Part shown: positions 54,873 through 63,222 of the stretch, one piece after another
Numbering within the stretch: the stretch's first letter is position 1
How the letters are laid out: every line of letters begins with the position of its first letter
Source: Acidobacteriota bacterium
GTDB lineage: Bacteria > Acidobacteriota > Vicinamibacteria > Vicinamibacterales > SCN-69-37
Direction: 5' to 3'
Assembly (NCBI GenBank): GCA_016716905.1
Contig: JADJUS010000022.1
Coordinates: 744,001 to 808,000 of the forward strand
DNA: 64,000 nt
Translations under genes and position numbers: made by a program
Notes under the pieces: generated by a model
Databases searched by the model: none
What the model was told of the DNA's origin: nothing
The model's input: only the letters and a program-made list of their open reading frames with translations

Positions 54873-55799
54873 CTACCGCGCGCCGGCGCGAACGAGGGCG
54901 TCGGTCACCCGCGCCACATCCACCATGGCCGCCACGTCGTGCACGCGCACGATGTGCGCGCCCAGCCAGATTGATGCGGCCACTGCAGCCGCGGTGCCCC
55001 ACACGCGCCCCTCGGGCGGGCGCTCTCCAATCGCAGACTTCAGGAACGACTTGCGCGACGGCCCCGACACGATAGGGCAGCCGAGGTCAGTCAGCGCGGG
55101 CAGGCCCGCCAACATGGCCATCGTGTGCTCGGGCTGCTTCGCGAAACCAAAGCCCGGGTCAATCAGCAGTTGGCTCCTTCGCACACCGGCAGCGACCGCC
55201 ACGTTGACCCGATCCTCGAGCTCGGCGCGAACCTCGGCCACCACGTCGGCATACTGCGCTTGCTGGTACATCGCGGCCGACCGCCCTCGATTGTGCATGA
55301 GAATGGCCGCGACGCCGGTGTCTGCCACCACACCCGCCAACGCGGGGTCGTACAAAAACGCGCTGATGTCGTTGACGATGGTGGCGCCTGCATCGATGGC
55401 GCGCCTCGCAATCTCGGCTTTGTAGGTGTCGATGGAGATGGGGACTGCGGTGCGGCCGCGCAGCCCTTTGAGCACGGGCCCGACGCGGCGCCATTCCTCT
55501 TCGACGTCCAGCGGTTCGGCTCCCGGACGTGTGGACTCTCCGCCGATGTCGAGCAGGTCGGCGCCCTCGTCAACCAGGCGCAGCGCATCGGTGACGGCGA
55601 CCGCGGGGTTACCCCGCAGGCCGCCGTCCGAAAACGAGTCGGGTGTGACGTTGATGATGGCCATGACGAGCGTGCGCTCGCCGAGCCTGAGGATGTGCCC
55701 GCCTGGCAGCGGCAGGTCGAAGTTACGCCTGGGCAATCGGCTTGGGAATCGGCGGCACGATCGGCGGACGGTCAGAAGACTGTTCCGAGCGTGTTGCAT
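54873..55799 (-). CDS. folP: dihydropteroate synthase
   Basis: About 308 residues if the ATG at 55799 is used, giving a 77-nt overlap with ftsH. The conserved protein begins FDLPLPGGHILRLGERTLVM right at the ftsH stop, so a non-ATG start there is quite possible. Joins the pterin pyrophosphate to p-aminobenzoate in folate synthesis. Motifs: MAIINVTPDSFSDGG, DIGGESTRPGAEPLDVEEEW, INDISAFLYD-type loop, LIDPGFGFAKQPEH and VSGPSRKSFL. Confidence 0.95.
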   Translation of the reverse strand: MQHARNSLLTVRRSCRRFPSRLPRRNFDLPLPGGHILRLGERTLVMAIINVTPDSFSDGGLRGNPAVAVTDALRLVDEGADLLDIGGESTRPGAEPLDVEEEWRRVGPVLKGLRGRTAVPISIDTYKAEIARRAIDAGATIVNDISAFLYDPALAGVVADTGVAAILMHNRGRSAAMYQQAQYADVVAEVRAELEDRVNVAVAAGVRRSQLLIDPGFGFAKQPEHTMAMLAGLPALTDLGCPIVSGPSRKSFLKSAIGERPPEGRVWGTAAAVAASIWLGAHIVRVHDVAAMVDVARVTDALVRAGAR

Positions 55800-57651
55800 C
55801 ACCAGCGGGCACGGGCGGCGTCGGCCTGGCTTCATCCAGATCGATCCCCTTGGCCAGGCGAATCACCTGGTCGGCGTCGAGCACTTCGCGGGCCAGCAGT
55901 TCGTCCGCGATCTTGAGCAAGGCCGACTTGTTCTCGGTGAGTATCGTTCGCGCGCGGTCGTAATTGGTGAGCACGAAACGCGTCACTTCCGAGTCAATGC
56001 GGTTCGCCGTTTCCTGGCTGTACTCCTGCGGCCGGGAAATCTCGCGGCCCAGGAACACCTGCTCTTCGCGTTTGCCGAACGTGAGCGGGCCCATCTCATC
56101 GCTCATGCCCCACTCGCACACCATCCGGCGCGACAATTCGGTGGCGCGTTCCAGGTCGTTGCCGGCCCCGGTAGTCAGGCCGCCGTTGGTGATTTCCTCC
56201 GCGATGCGGCCGCCCATCAGGATGGCCATCTGGTCCATCAGGTAATCACGCGAGTAGTTGTGCTTCTCGTCGGTCGGCAACTGCATCGTCAGGCCAAGCG
56301 CCATGCCACGAGGAATGATGGTGACCTTGTGGATGGGGTCGGCGTGCGGCAGCAGCACGGCCAGCAGCGCGTGGCCGGCTTCGTGCACGGCCGTGATGCG
56401 CTTCTCTTCTTCGGTGATGATCATCGAGCGCCGCTCGGCGCCCATCATCACTTTGTCTTTGGCGTGCTCGAAGTCGTTCATCCGAACGACCTTCTGGTTG
56501 TAGCGCGCCGCGTTGAGGGCCGCTTCGTTCACCAGGTTGGCCAGGTCGGCGCCACAGAACCCCGCCGTGCCACGCGCGATCACGTTGATGTCCACGTCGT
56601 CGGACAGCGGGATCTTCTTGGTGTGCACCTGGAGGATGCCTTCACGGCCCTTCACGTCGGGGCGGCTCACCACGATGCGGCGGTCGAAACGACCGGGACG
56701 CAAGAGCGCGGGATCGAGCACGTCGGGACGGTTGGTGGCGGCGATGAGGATGACGCCTTCGTTGGACTCGAAGCCGTCCATTTCCACCAGCAACTGGTTG
56801 AGTGTCTGTTCGCGTTCGTCGTGACCGCCGCCAAGGCCGGCGCCGCGGTGACGGCCCACGGCATCAATTTCGTCGATGAACACGATGCACGGCGCGTTCT
56901 TTTTGCCCTGTTCAAACAGGTCGCGCACGCGCGACGCGCCGACGCCGACGAACATCTCGACAAAGTCGGAACCGCTGATCGAGAAGAACGGCACGTTGGC
57001 CTCGCCGGCCACCGCGCGCGCCATCAGCGTTTTGCCCGTGCCAGGCGACCCCATGAGGAGCACACCCTTCGGGATGCGGCCGCCGAGCTTCTGGAACTTC
57101 TGTGGCTCGCGCAGGAACTCGATGATCTCCTGCAGCTCTTCCTTGGCCTCATCGGCCCCGGCCACTTCCTTGAACGTGACTTTCTTCTGGGTGGACGATG
57201 AGAGTTTCGCGCGGCTCTTGCCGAACGACATGGCCTTGTTGCCGCCACTCTGCATCTGCCGGGTCATGAAGACCCAGAAGCCGACCATCAAAAGAATCGG
57301 GGCCCACAGGAACAGGAAGTTGGCCCAGGTGTTTCCGGTTTCCTTCTTGCCCACGAGCTCGACGTTCAACTTCTTGACGTCGTCGTAGAAGTTCGGGAAC
57401 CCTTCGGGCAGATACGAGCGCACGATTTTGCCGGGCGTGTCGTCGGCCAGCGGAAATCCGCGAAGTTCGGTGCCACTCGGGCTGCCCGTCGCTTCAATCT
57501 TGCTGAACTGATTCTTGCTGAGGCGGTCCATGAACTCTGTGGTGCTGATGGTTGTCTCGCTCTGCCCGAAGTTGGCAGTGACCTGCCACACGAGCACCGC
57601 GAGCACAAACATGCTCGTCCAAAAGAGAAACCCTCTCATCGTCGAATTCAT
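55723..57651 (-). CDS. ftsH: ATP-dependent zinc metalloprotease FtsH
   Basis: 642 residues. Two N-terminal membrane helices (8-25 and 112-130) flank a periplasmic domain. AAA+ module with Walker A GSPGTGKT (201-208), Walker B CIVFIDEID (255-263) and arginine fingers in LLRPGRFDRRI; zinc protease HEAGH (423-427). Degrades misassembled membrane and regulatory proteins. Coupled to tilS by an ATGA overlap. Confidence 0.98.
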   Translation of the reverse strand: MNSTMRGFLFWTSMFVLAVLVWQVTANFGQSETTISTTEFMDRLSKNQFSKIEATGSPSGTELRGFPLADDTPGKIVRSYLPEGFPNFYDDVKKLNVELVGKKETGNTWANFLFLWAPILLMVGFWVFMTRQMQSGGNKAMSFGKSRAKLSSSTQKKVTFKEVAGADEAKEELQEIIEFLREPQKFQKLGGRIPKGVLLMGSPGTGKTLMARAVAGEANVPFFSISGSDFVEMFVGVGASRVRDLFEQGKKNAPCIVFIDEIDAVGRHRGAGLGGGHDEREQTLNQLLVEMDGFESNEGVILIAATNRPDVLDPALLRPGRFDRRIVVSRPDVKGREGILQVHTKKIPLSDDVDINVIARGTAGFCGADLANLVNEAALNAARYNQKVVRMNDFEHAKDKVMMGAERRSMIITEEEKRITAVHEAGHALLAVLLPHADPIHKVTIIPRGMALGLTMQLPTDEKHNYSRDYLMDQMAILMGGRIAEEITNGGLTTGAGNDLERATELSRRMVCEWGMSDEMGPLTFGKREEQVFLGREISRPQEYSQETANRIDSEVTRFVLTNYDRARTILTENKSALLKIADELLAREVLDADQVIRLAKGIDLDEARPTPPVPAGDATRSEQSSDRPPIVPPIPKPIAQA

Positions 57652-59018
57652 GTGCGTTCCAGCTTTCTGAACCTCAAGGTTACCATGTCAACTGCATTGA
57701 GTCCGGCATTGGGTAGCCCCACCGCCGAGCGGCCTGGCATCCACAAAATCTGACCGTCTGCCGCCACTACGAGCGGCACACGGTCCCGTTCCGAGCGCGG
57801 GATCTTCGCATCCACCATAAGATCCTGCACCTTCCGAGCGCCCCCACTTAGTGCGACGCGATCCCCGGGGCGTCGGTTCCGCACGGTGAGCGGAAAAGCG
57901 GCCAGCGGCACTACCACTGAATACGCCTGGTCGCCGCCTTGCGATGCACCAGGCGCGGGAAACGCCGCTGTTTCGGCTAAGACCCGGAAGCCGGCTTCGG
58001 AAACAGCCACTTCTTCATCCGCGGCCAGCACGTAGGCGAAGGGAGGCACGGTGACCGCGGAGCCGACCCGCACCCTCAAGATGTTAGACACCCGCTCGAC
58101 CCGGACGGCCGGCAAATCGAGCGAGCCGCCCCCGGCACTTCGGGCCGCCAGCCGCCGCACCGCCTCAAAATGGTCGGCGCGCCACGGCGCGCGGGGCACC
58201 AGCCGCTCCAGGACGTGCCGCAACACGCGCCGCGCGATGGCCGGCGGAAGTGCCACCAGCCGGTCCCGTTCCAGGTCCGCGCCGTGCGCGTCTACTTGTA
58301 AGACGACAGCGGGGACGGCTTCGATAGCGAGCGCCTGCAGCGCCTGCTCGTCGTCTTCGGCGAGCGCCGCGGCGCGGGCAAGCGCGGCCACTCCGCCTGG
58401 GGCCATCTGTTCGATCACAGGAAGCAGGTCGTGGCGTACACGGTTGCGGGCGATCGAGCGGTCCGCATTTGAGGAGTCCTCGCAACAGCTCTCGCCACGC
58501 GCCTCGAGCCACGCTCGCACATCGCGGCGACGACACGCCAGAAGCGGACGAACATACAGGCCACGTTCCGCTCGAATGCCTGAGAGCCCGCGGCTTCCGG
58601 TGCCGCGAAGCAGGCGCAGGAGCACCGTTTCGGCCTGATCGTCCGCCGTGTGGGCAGTCACGACGCGCGTGGCGCCCAGGCGAGCGGCGGCTGCAGCGAA
58701 GGCACGATACCGGCACGCGCGGGCGGCCGCTTCGGGTGACCGAGCGGCGCGCGGGACAATAGGTGCATCCACCACATCGATCGGCACACCAAGCCGGTCG
58801 GCCAACGCACGGCAGAAGGCCTCATCGCGGTCCGACTCCGCGCCGCGCAGATGGTGATTCACGTGGATGAGACCCGCAAGCGTGGAGTGGTGCGGCGGCT
58901 GGCCAGAGTGCGCGCGCAGCCACAGCGCCATGGCCACCGAATCGGCGCCACCCGACACGGCCGCGGCCACGCGGTGGCCCGACAACGATCGAAGCGAGGC
59001 GCGGTCAATCGTGGACAT
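57648..59018 (-). CDS. tilS: tRNA(Ile)-lysidine synthase
   Basis: 456 residues. Converts the wobble C of the CAU anticodon of minor tRNA-Ile to lysidine. The PP-loop is AAAVSGGADSVAMAL (about 18-32), with VTAHTADDQAETVLLRLLRG and GIRAERGLYVRPLL as further core motifs. The C-terminal substrate-binding domains are complete (RNRRPGDRVALSGGARKVQD). First gene of the operon. A CAU-anticodon tRNA gene lies just upstream. Confidence 0.95.
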   Translation of the reverse strand: MSTIDRASLRSLSGHRVAAAVSGGADSVAMALWLRAHSGQPPHHSTLAGLIHVNHHLRGAESDRDEAFCRALADRLGVPIDVVDAPIVPRAARSPEAAARACRYRAFAAAAARLGATRVVTAHTADDQAETVLLRLLRGTGSRGLSGIRAERGLYVRPLLACRRRDVRAWLEARGESCCEDSSNADRSIARNRVRHDLLPVIEQMAPGGVAALARAAALAEDDEQALQALAIEAVPAVVLQVDAHGADLERDRLVALPPAIARRVLRHVLERLVPRAPWRADHFEAVRRLAARSAGGGSLDLPAVRVERVSNILRVRVGSAVTVPPFAYVLAADEEVAVSEAGFRVLAETAAFPAPGASQGGDQAYSVVVPLAAFPLTVRNRRPGDRVALSGGARKVQDLMVDAKIPRSERDRVPLVVAADGQILWMPGRSAVGLPNAGLNAVDMVTLRFRKLERT

Positions 59019-59062
59019 GATTTCCGCCCGCCCCGCGAGGCGGGACGGGTCAAAAAGAAAGT

Positions 59063-59139
59063 TGGTGCCGGTGCAGGGACTTGAACCCCGGACCCTGCGG
59101 ATATGAGCCGCATGCTCTAACCAACTGAGCTACACCGGC
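59063..59139 (-). tRNA. tRNA with CAU anticodon (tRNA-Met, possibly tRNA-Ile2)
   Basis: 77 nt with encoded CCA. Acceptor stem GCCGGTG/CACCGGC, D arm GCTC-AGTTGGTTA-GAGC, anticodon stem-loop TGCGG-CTCATAT-CCGCA with anticodon CAT, T arm CGGGG-TTCAAGT-CCCTG with one G-U pair, discriminator A. There is no mismatch at position 1-72, so it is not an initiator. Elongator Met and lysidine-modified Ile2 cannot be told apart by anticodon alone. It lies 45 bp upstream of tilS. Confidence 0.93.
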
Positions 59140-59184
59140 GAAGACTTTCGATCATACCTCAGCCCTCCTGGTCCAGGCCAGATC

Positions 59185-59251
59185 GCCGGGTCTGAAGACC
59201 CGGCCTCCGAACGCCCGGAAATCTCCTCGGGGCCGGGTCTTCAGACCCGGC
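59185..59251. repeat. pair of inverted REP-like hairpins
   Basis: GCCGGGTC-TGAA-GACCCGGC (59185-59204) and its inverse with loop TTCA (59232-59251), separated by 27 bp. The first is followed by CTCCGAACG, like the hairpin at 4599-4618. They lie 10 bp beyond the queA stop and could also act as a transcription barrier, but no U-tract follows. Confidence 0.8.
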
Positions 59252-59260
59252 ATGTCCGCT

Positions 59261-60409
59261 CTAGACGATCAGCATCGCGTCGCCATAGCTGTAGAAGGCA
59301 AAGTCGCGGGCCACGGCGTCGCGATACGCGGCCAGAAGGAGGTCTCGGCCCGTGAACGCGGCCACAAGCATCAGCAGGGACGACTGTGGGAGGTGGAAAT
59401 TGGTCAGGAGGGCGTCGATGGCCCGGAACTCATACCCGGGCGTAATGACCAATTCAGTCCGGCCCGATCCGGCGGTGACAGCGCCGGTCTCGCGAGCCGC
59501 AGACTCCAGCGCCCGTGTGGTGGTGGTGCCGACGGCCACAAGTCGCCCGCCGGCCGCCCTGGCCCGGGTGATCGCCTCCGCTGTTGCCGCGGTCACTTCA
59601 TACCGCTCGGCGTCCACCCGGTGATCGGCCGTGTCTTCCACCGTGACGGGCTTGAACGTGCCGTAGCCGACATGGAGCGTGACTGTCGTCTTGCTGACGC
59701 CTGCGTCCTGCAAAGCCGCGATGAGGCCCTCATCGAAGTGCAGCCCAGCCGTAGGTGCGGCAATCGACCCGGGCTCGCGAGAGAACATCGTCTGGTACCG
59801 CGCGCGGTCGTCGTCGGTATCCGGGCGGCGGATGTAGGGCGGCAACGGGATGTGGCCGAGCCGGTCGATGGCGTCGGCGACGGATGCGCCCTCGGCGACG
59901 AGGCGCACGCGCCTGCGGCCGGTATCATCGATCGCTTCGATTGTGCCGGTCAGAGAGACGCCGGGAGCGCGGGCGGGGTCGGTGAAGTCGATCCGCGCGC
60001 CGACCAGCAATTTCGGGCCGGGTTTGACGAGGGCGGACCAAACTTCGAAAACGACCCCTCCGAAAACGACCTCAGAGGTCGTTTCGTGGGCATTGGCGCC
60101 GAAACGACCTCTGAGGTCGTTTTCGCCGAGGTCGTTTTCGCGCTCCAGCAGCAAACATTCGGCCCGGCCGCCGCCCGGCACACGGCGGCCCAGCAGCCGC
60201 GCGGGAAACACGCGCGAGTCGTTGGCCACCAGCAAGTCACCGGCCTTCAACCACCGCGGCAGATCGGCAACGCGGGACTCATGCCACGTGCCGGCCGCTC
60301 GATCGACCACAAGCAGCCGCGACTCACCACGCGCGCGCGGGTGCTGCGCGATCAGGCGTTCGGGGAGATCAAAATCAAAGTCGCTGACGCGCACACCGTA
60401 TGGTGGCAC
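59261..60409 (-). CDS. queA: S-adenosylmethionine:tRNA ribosyltransferase-isomerase
   Basis: 382 residues, about 30 longer than usual. Transfers and rearranges the ribosyl moiety of SAM onto preQ1 in tRNA. Motifs: FDFDLPERLIAQHPRARGES, LLVANDSRVFPARLLGR, TAGLHFDEGLIAAL, LHVGYGTFKPV and TNFHLPQSSLLMLVAAF. The extra residues (about 90-122, ENDLGENDLRGRFGANAHET and onward) lie between ECLLLER and WSALVKPG and are encoded by a 95-bp palindromic element. All core motifs flank it intact, so the enzyme may still work. Confidence 0.95.
   Translation of the reverse strand: MPPYGVRVSDFDFDLPERLIAQHPRARGESRLLVVDRAAGTWHESRVADLPRWLKAGDLLVANDSRVFPARLLGRRVPGGGRAECLLLERENDLGENDLRGRFGANAHETTSEVVFGGVVFEVWSALVKPGPKLLVGARIDFTDPARAPGVSLTGTIEAIDDTGRRRVRLVAEGASVADAIDRLGHIPLPPYIRRPDTDDDRARYQTMFSREPGSIAAPTAGLHFDEGLIAALQDAGVSKTTVTLHVGYGTFKPVTVEDTADHRVDAERYEVTAATAEAITRARAAGGRLVAVGTTTTRALESAARETGAVTAGSGRTELVITPGYEFRAIDALLTNFHLPQSSLLMLVAAFTGRDLLLAAYRDAVARDFAFYSYGDAMLIV
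60046..60140. repeat. 95-bp palindromic element inserted in frame in queA
   Basis: Two 41-nt arms (60046-60086 and 60100-60140) are inverted copies with 38 of 41 bases matching, around a 13-nt loop. Within each arm AAACGACCTC-AG-AGGTCGTTT is itself a palindrome. The reading frame of queA stays open through the element. Confidence 0.92.
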
Positions 60410-60412
60410 GTC

Positions 60413-60877
60413 TCACGGGTGCACCACAGTGATCGAGAACACCACTGGGCCCACCTGACCCGTCAGGCCCGACACCTGGATGCAGTACGTGCCTGCGGCC
60501 AGACTTCCGCTCAGGTGCGGTCCTGCCCCAGGTGTCGCGGCCACGTACGCATTGGCTCCAACGATGCAGACGCCTCCCGCTGTCACCGTCCCAGCCCCGA
60601 CACCCAGCGGCACCGTCGGCTGCACCGAGCCGTCGGGAAGGGTCTGCGCTGCCGACGTCAGCGTCACGGTCACCTGCCCGCCGCCCTGCCCCACGGAATA
60701 CGTTTTGATTGTGTTCTGCAACACGCCGGTCACCGGCGCGGCGACAGTGCCGGTCAACACCTCGGTGATCAGGGCTTCCGGCGGGACTGTCGGTTGATAC
60801 AGCGTCACCGACTGATTGCAGCCGGTTGTGGCGAGGGCCACGCCGGCCAGGGCGAAAGCGAGGTGCCTGATTCGCAT
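60413..60877 (-). CDS. lipoprotein with pre-peptidase-like beta domain
   Basis: 154 residues from the ATG at 60877. Lipoprotein signal MRIRHLAFALAGVALATTGC with the lipobox cysteine at residue 20. The mature part is beta-rich (TYSVGQGGGQVTVTLTSAAQ; LAAGTYCIQVSGLTGQVG), resembling bacterial pre-peptidase C-terminal domains. It lies 3 bp upstream of queA on the same strand, so they are probably co-transcribed. Function unknown. Confidence 0.8.
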   Translation of the reverse strand: MRIRHLAFALAGVALATTGCNQSVTLYQPTVPPEALITEVLTGTVAAPVTGVLQNTIKTYSVGQGGGQVTVTLTSAAQTLPDGSVQPTVPLGVGAGTVTAGGVCIVGANAYVAATPGAGPHLSGSLAAGTYCIQVSGLTGQVGPVVFSITVVHP

Positions 60878-60961
60878 ACGAGATTCTACGCCCGCCGGCC
60901 CTCCCGCCCGGGAGTGCTCAACAGGACAGCCGTGAAATGCGCGGCATGGCACAGTCGGAAC

Positions 60962-61738
60962 ATGCTACGAGCAGTCAAAGATCTCAAAGGCTACGCCCTC
61001 CTCGCCACCGACGGCCCCATTGGTCATGTGGTGGACGTGCTGGTTGACGACCGTCATTGGGCCGTCCGATATCTGGTGGTGGATACGGGCACCTGGTTGT
61101 CGGGCCGGAGGGTCCTGATCTCCCCCATGTCGCTGGGCCGCCCGGATTGGGCTCTGCAGCAACTCCCCGTGTCGCTGACGAAGGATCGGGTGGAACACAG
61201 CCCGGATGTGGATACGCAGAAGCCGGTGTCCCGCCAGCACGAAGAGGAACAACTGAGCTACTACGGGTATCCCGTGTATTGGGAAGGCACCGGCCTGTGG
61301 GGAACGGGTGCCTATCCGGGGATGCTGGCGGGCACCTCGGCCCTGGCCAGCCAGTCAGGCGCTTCAACAGCCACCGCCGAGCAGGACCCGCACCTGCGGA
61401 GTTGCGACGCCCTTGTCGGATATCAAATTCTCGCCACCGATGGCGACCTCGGCCACGTCGAGAACTTCCTCCTGGACGATGAGTCGTGGGCCATACGGTA
61501 TTTCGTGGTCAACACGAGCAACTGGTGGGGTGGACATCATGTGCTCATCGCACCCCAGTGGGTGGAACGCGTGAGCTGGCCGGACTCGACGGTGACCCTG
61601 GATCTGAGCCGGGAAGCCATCAAGAACGCGCCGCCCTACGACGAAGCCAAGTTGTTCGAGCGCCAACACGAATTCGCGATGTACGAACACTACGGCCGGC
61701 CGAAGTACTGGGCGGACGAGCCGGAAGACCAGCAGTAA
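60962..61738 (+). CDS. PRC-barrel domain protein (two domains)
   Basis: 258 residues from the ATG at 60962. Two PRC-barrel units in tandem: MLRAVKDLKGYALLATDGPI with RYLVVDTGTWLSGRRVLISP, and LVGYQILATDGDLGHVENFL with RYFVVNTSNWWGGHHVLIAP. A Ser/Thr/Ala linker separates them. PRC-barrel proteins of this type occur in stress-responsive or photosynthesis-related contexts. A much longer frame upstream is only a shadow of queA. Confidence 0.88.
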   Translation: MLRAVKDLKGYALLATDGPIGHVVDVLVDDRHWAVRYLVVDTGTWLSGRRVLISPMSLGRPDWALQQLPVSLTKDRVEHSPDVDTQKPVSRQHEEEQLSYYGYPVYWEGTGLWGTGAYPGMLAGTSALASQSGASTATAEQDPHLRSCDALVGYQILATDGDLGHVENFLLDDESWAIRYFVVNTSNWWGGHHVLIAPQWVERVSWPDSTVTLDLSREAIKNAPPYDEAKLFERQHEFAMYEHYGRPKYWADEPEDQQ

Positions 61739-61782
61739 AAATAAAGCGTGGGTTTCAGCCCGTTTGGCGCGTCAATAGACGT

Positions 61783-62280
61783 GTGCTGGCTGAAGAGGAC
61801 GTGCTTCGCGTCTACCGTGAGACCATCCGGCCGCTGTACGCCTACGTATCGCGCCGAGTGGGTGGCGATCGCAGCCTGGCCGAAGACCTGGTGCAGGAAA
61901 CATGGATGCGGGCGCTCGACAGCTGGCCCGCCAGTGGACTGCCTGACGATCCGATGGCGTGGCTGGTCCGCGTCGCCCATAACACCCTGGTCAGCCACTT
62001 CCGTCGCCGGCGGCCCGTGTCCATTGATCCCGCGCTGATCGAAATTGAGGACGAGCGGTTCTCGCCCGCTGCCCCGGATTCAGCGGCGGTGATTGGCTGG
62101 GGCCTGGCCCAGTTGCGGCGCGGACACGCGGATGTCCTTGAAGCGTTTTACTTCGACGGCAAGTCCGTGCGCGAAATCGCCACAGCGCACTCGACGTCCG
62201 AGCGCGCGATCGAAGGCCGGCTTCGACGTGCCCGGGCCAAACTGAAAACACACCTCGACCGGATCCTGCGGAGGGACTGA
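61783..62280 (+). CDS. ECF-type RNA polymerase sigma factor
   Basis: 165 residues from the GTG at 61783; a longer in-frame start upstream would overlap the PRC-barrel gene. Region 2: LRVYRETIRPLYAYVSRRVG, AEDLVQETWMRALDSW and WLVRVAHNTLVSHFRRRRP. Region 4: LEAFYFDGKSVREIATAHST and SERAIEGRLRRARAKLKTHL. It is followed after 2 bp by a membrane protein that may act as its regulator. Confidence 0.93.
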   Translation: MLAEEDVLRVYRETIRPLYAYVSRRVGGDRSLAEDLVQETWMRALDSWPASGLPDDPMAWLVRVAHNTLVSHFRRRRPVSIDPALIEIEDERFSPAAPDSAAVIGWGLAQLRRGHADVLEAFYFDGKSVREIATAHSTSERAIEGRLRRARAKLKTHLDRILRRD

Positions 62281-62282
62281 CC

Positions 62283-63221
62283 ATGCATGAACCCAACGAC
62301 GAATTTGTGAAGCGGCTGGAATGGCAGGTAGGCCTTGAGACGCGCCGCCGCAATCGCCTGGCCGATGCGCCGAAGCAGTTGTGGTGGCGATCGGCCTGGG
62401 TCATTGCGGCCTCGATGGTCATTTCGATGGCCATCGGCGGTGCCGCCGTCGCAACCGCCTATGAGGCGCAGGCCAGCGGCCGCCGCGAGCAGATTGTCTC
62501 GAACCTTGAGCAACGTTCTGATCTCGCGAAGCAGCGGCTGGCCCTCGCCACCGCCGAACTCGCATCCGCTGAGCGTCGTTTCGAAGTCGGGATGGGAACC
62601 GACCAGCAGATCATGGACGCCGGCCTCACCGTGGCCGCCGCTCAGGCGCAGATCGAGTCCATTGCACTCGACCTGGCCGAAGTCCGGATTACCGGCCAGG
62701 ATCCTCGGAACGAATTGTCAGCGCCGGCCGTTTCGGGTCGCGACTTTGTCGGCGAACGGTTGCGCGTGGCCCTGTCAGTGCCTGAGAAGACGCTGGCACT
62801 GGAACGGAAGCTGGCAGAAAGCGTGCAGCGGCGCGTAGAGATCGGCACGATGGAGCCAATCCTGGTGGAGGTCTCGCGCGCGCGCATTCTGGACCTGGAG
62901 GCGTCCATTGACACCATCCGCAGAAAGCTCCTGATCCGCCAGCAATTCCTCGGCGGCAAGATGGACAAAGTCGAAGCAGAACTGCGCGTCCTCGAGACGG
63001 AGGCCGAACAACAAATCAGCACGCTGAAACCCAAGCTCGCCCTGGCCACCACGGACGCGGATCGAATCGCGGCGAGGGTAGAGGTCGGGACTGCGCACCC
63101 TCTGGATCTGGCGGCAGCGAAGCTGCGCGGGATGGAAATGGCCACGGCGCTCAGCAAGGCCGAGCTTGAGTTGGCGGTCGTGCGCCGCCGGATTGATCAG
63201 CACCGGGCGGGGCGGGACTGA
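62283..63221 (+). CDS. membrane coiled-coil protein following an ECF sigma factor
   Basis: 312 residues. A short cytoplasmic head (FVKRLEWQVGLETRRRNRLA), one membrane helix (SAWVIAASMVISMAIGGAAV), then long helices with repeated motifs such as LATAELASAERRFEVGMGTD and LALATTDADRIAARVEVGTA. The periplasmic part resembles TolC-type outer-membrane efflux helices (two similar halves). The head plus membrane helix after a sigma gene suggests an anti-sigma-like role (inference). Confidence 0.7.
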   Translation: MHEPNDEFVKRLEWQVGLETRRRNRLADAPKQLWWRSAWVIAASMVISMAIGGAAVATAYEAQASGRREQIVSNLEQRSDLAKQRLALATAELASAERRFEVGMGTDQQIMDAGLTVAAAQAQIESIALDLAEVRITGQDPRNELSAPAVSGRDFVGERLRVALSVPEKTLALERKLAESVQRRVEIGTMEPILVEVSRARILDLEASIDTIRRKLLIRQQFLGGKMDKVEAELRVLETEAEQQISTLKPKLALATTDADRIAARVEVGTAHPLDLAAAKLRGMEMATALSKAELELAVVRRRIDQHRAGRD

Positions 63222-63222
63222 G

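Noticed and set aside
59185..59251. Rho-independent terminator after queA
   Set aside because: Strong hairpins but no U-tract on either strand, and the same hairpin design occurs elsewhere in and between genes.
59252..60961. Long open plus-strand frame upstream of the PRC-barrel gene
   Set aside because: It is antisense to queA and the lipoprotein gene; conserved PRC-barrel sequence begins only at 60962.
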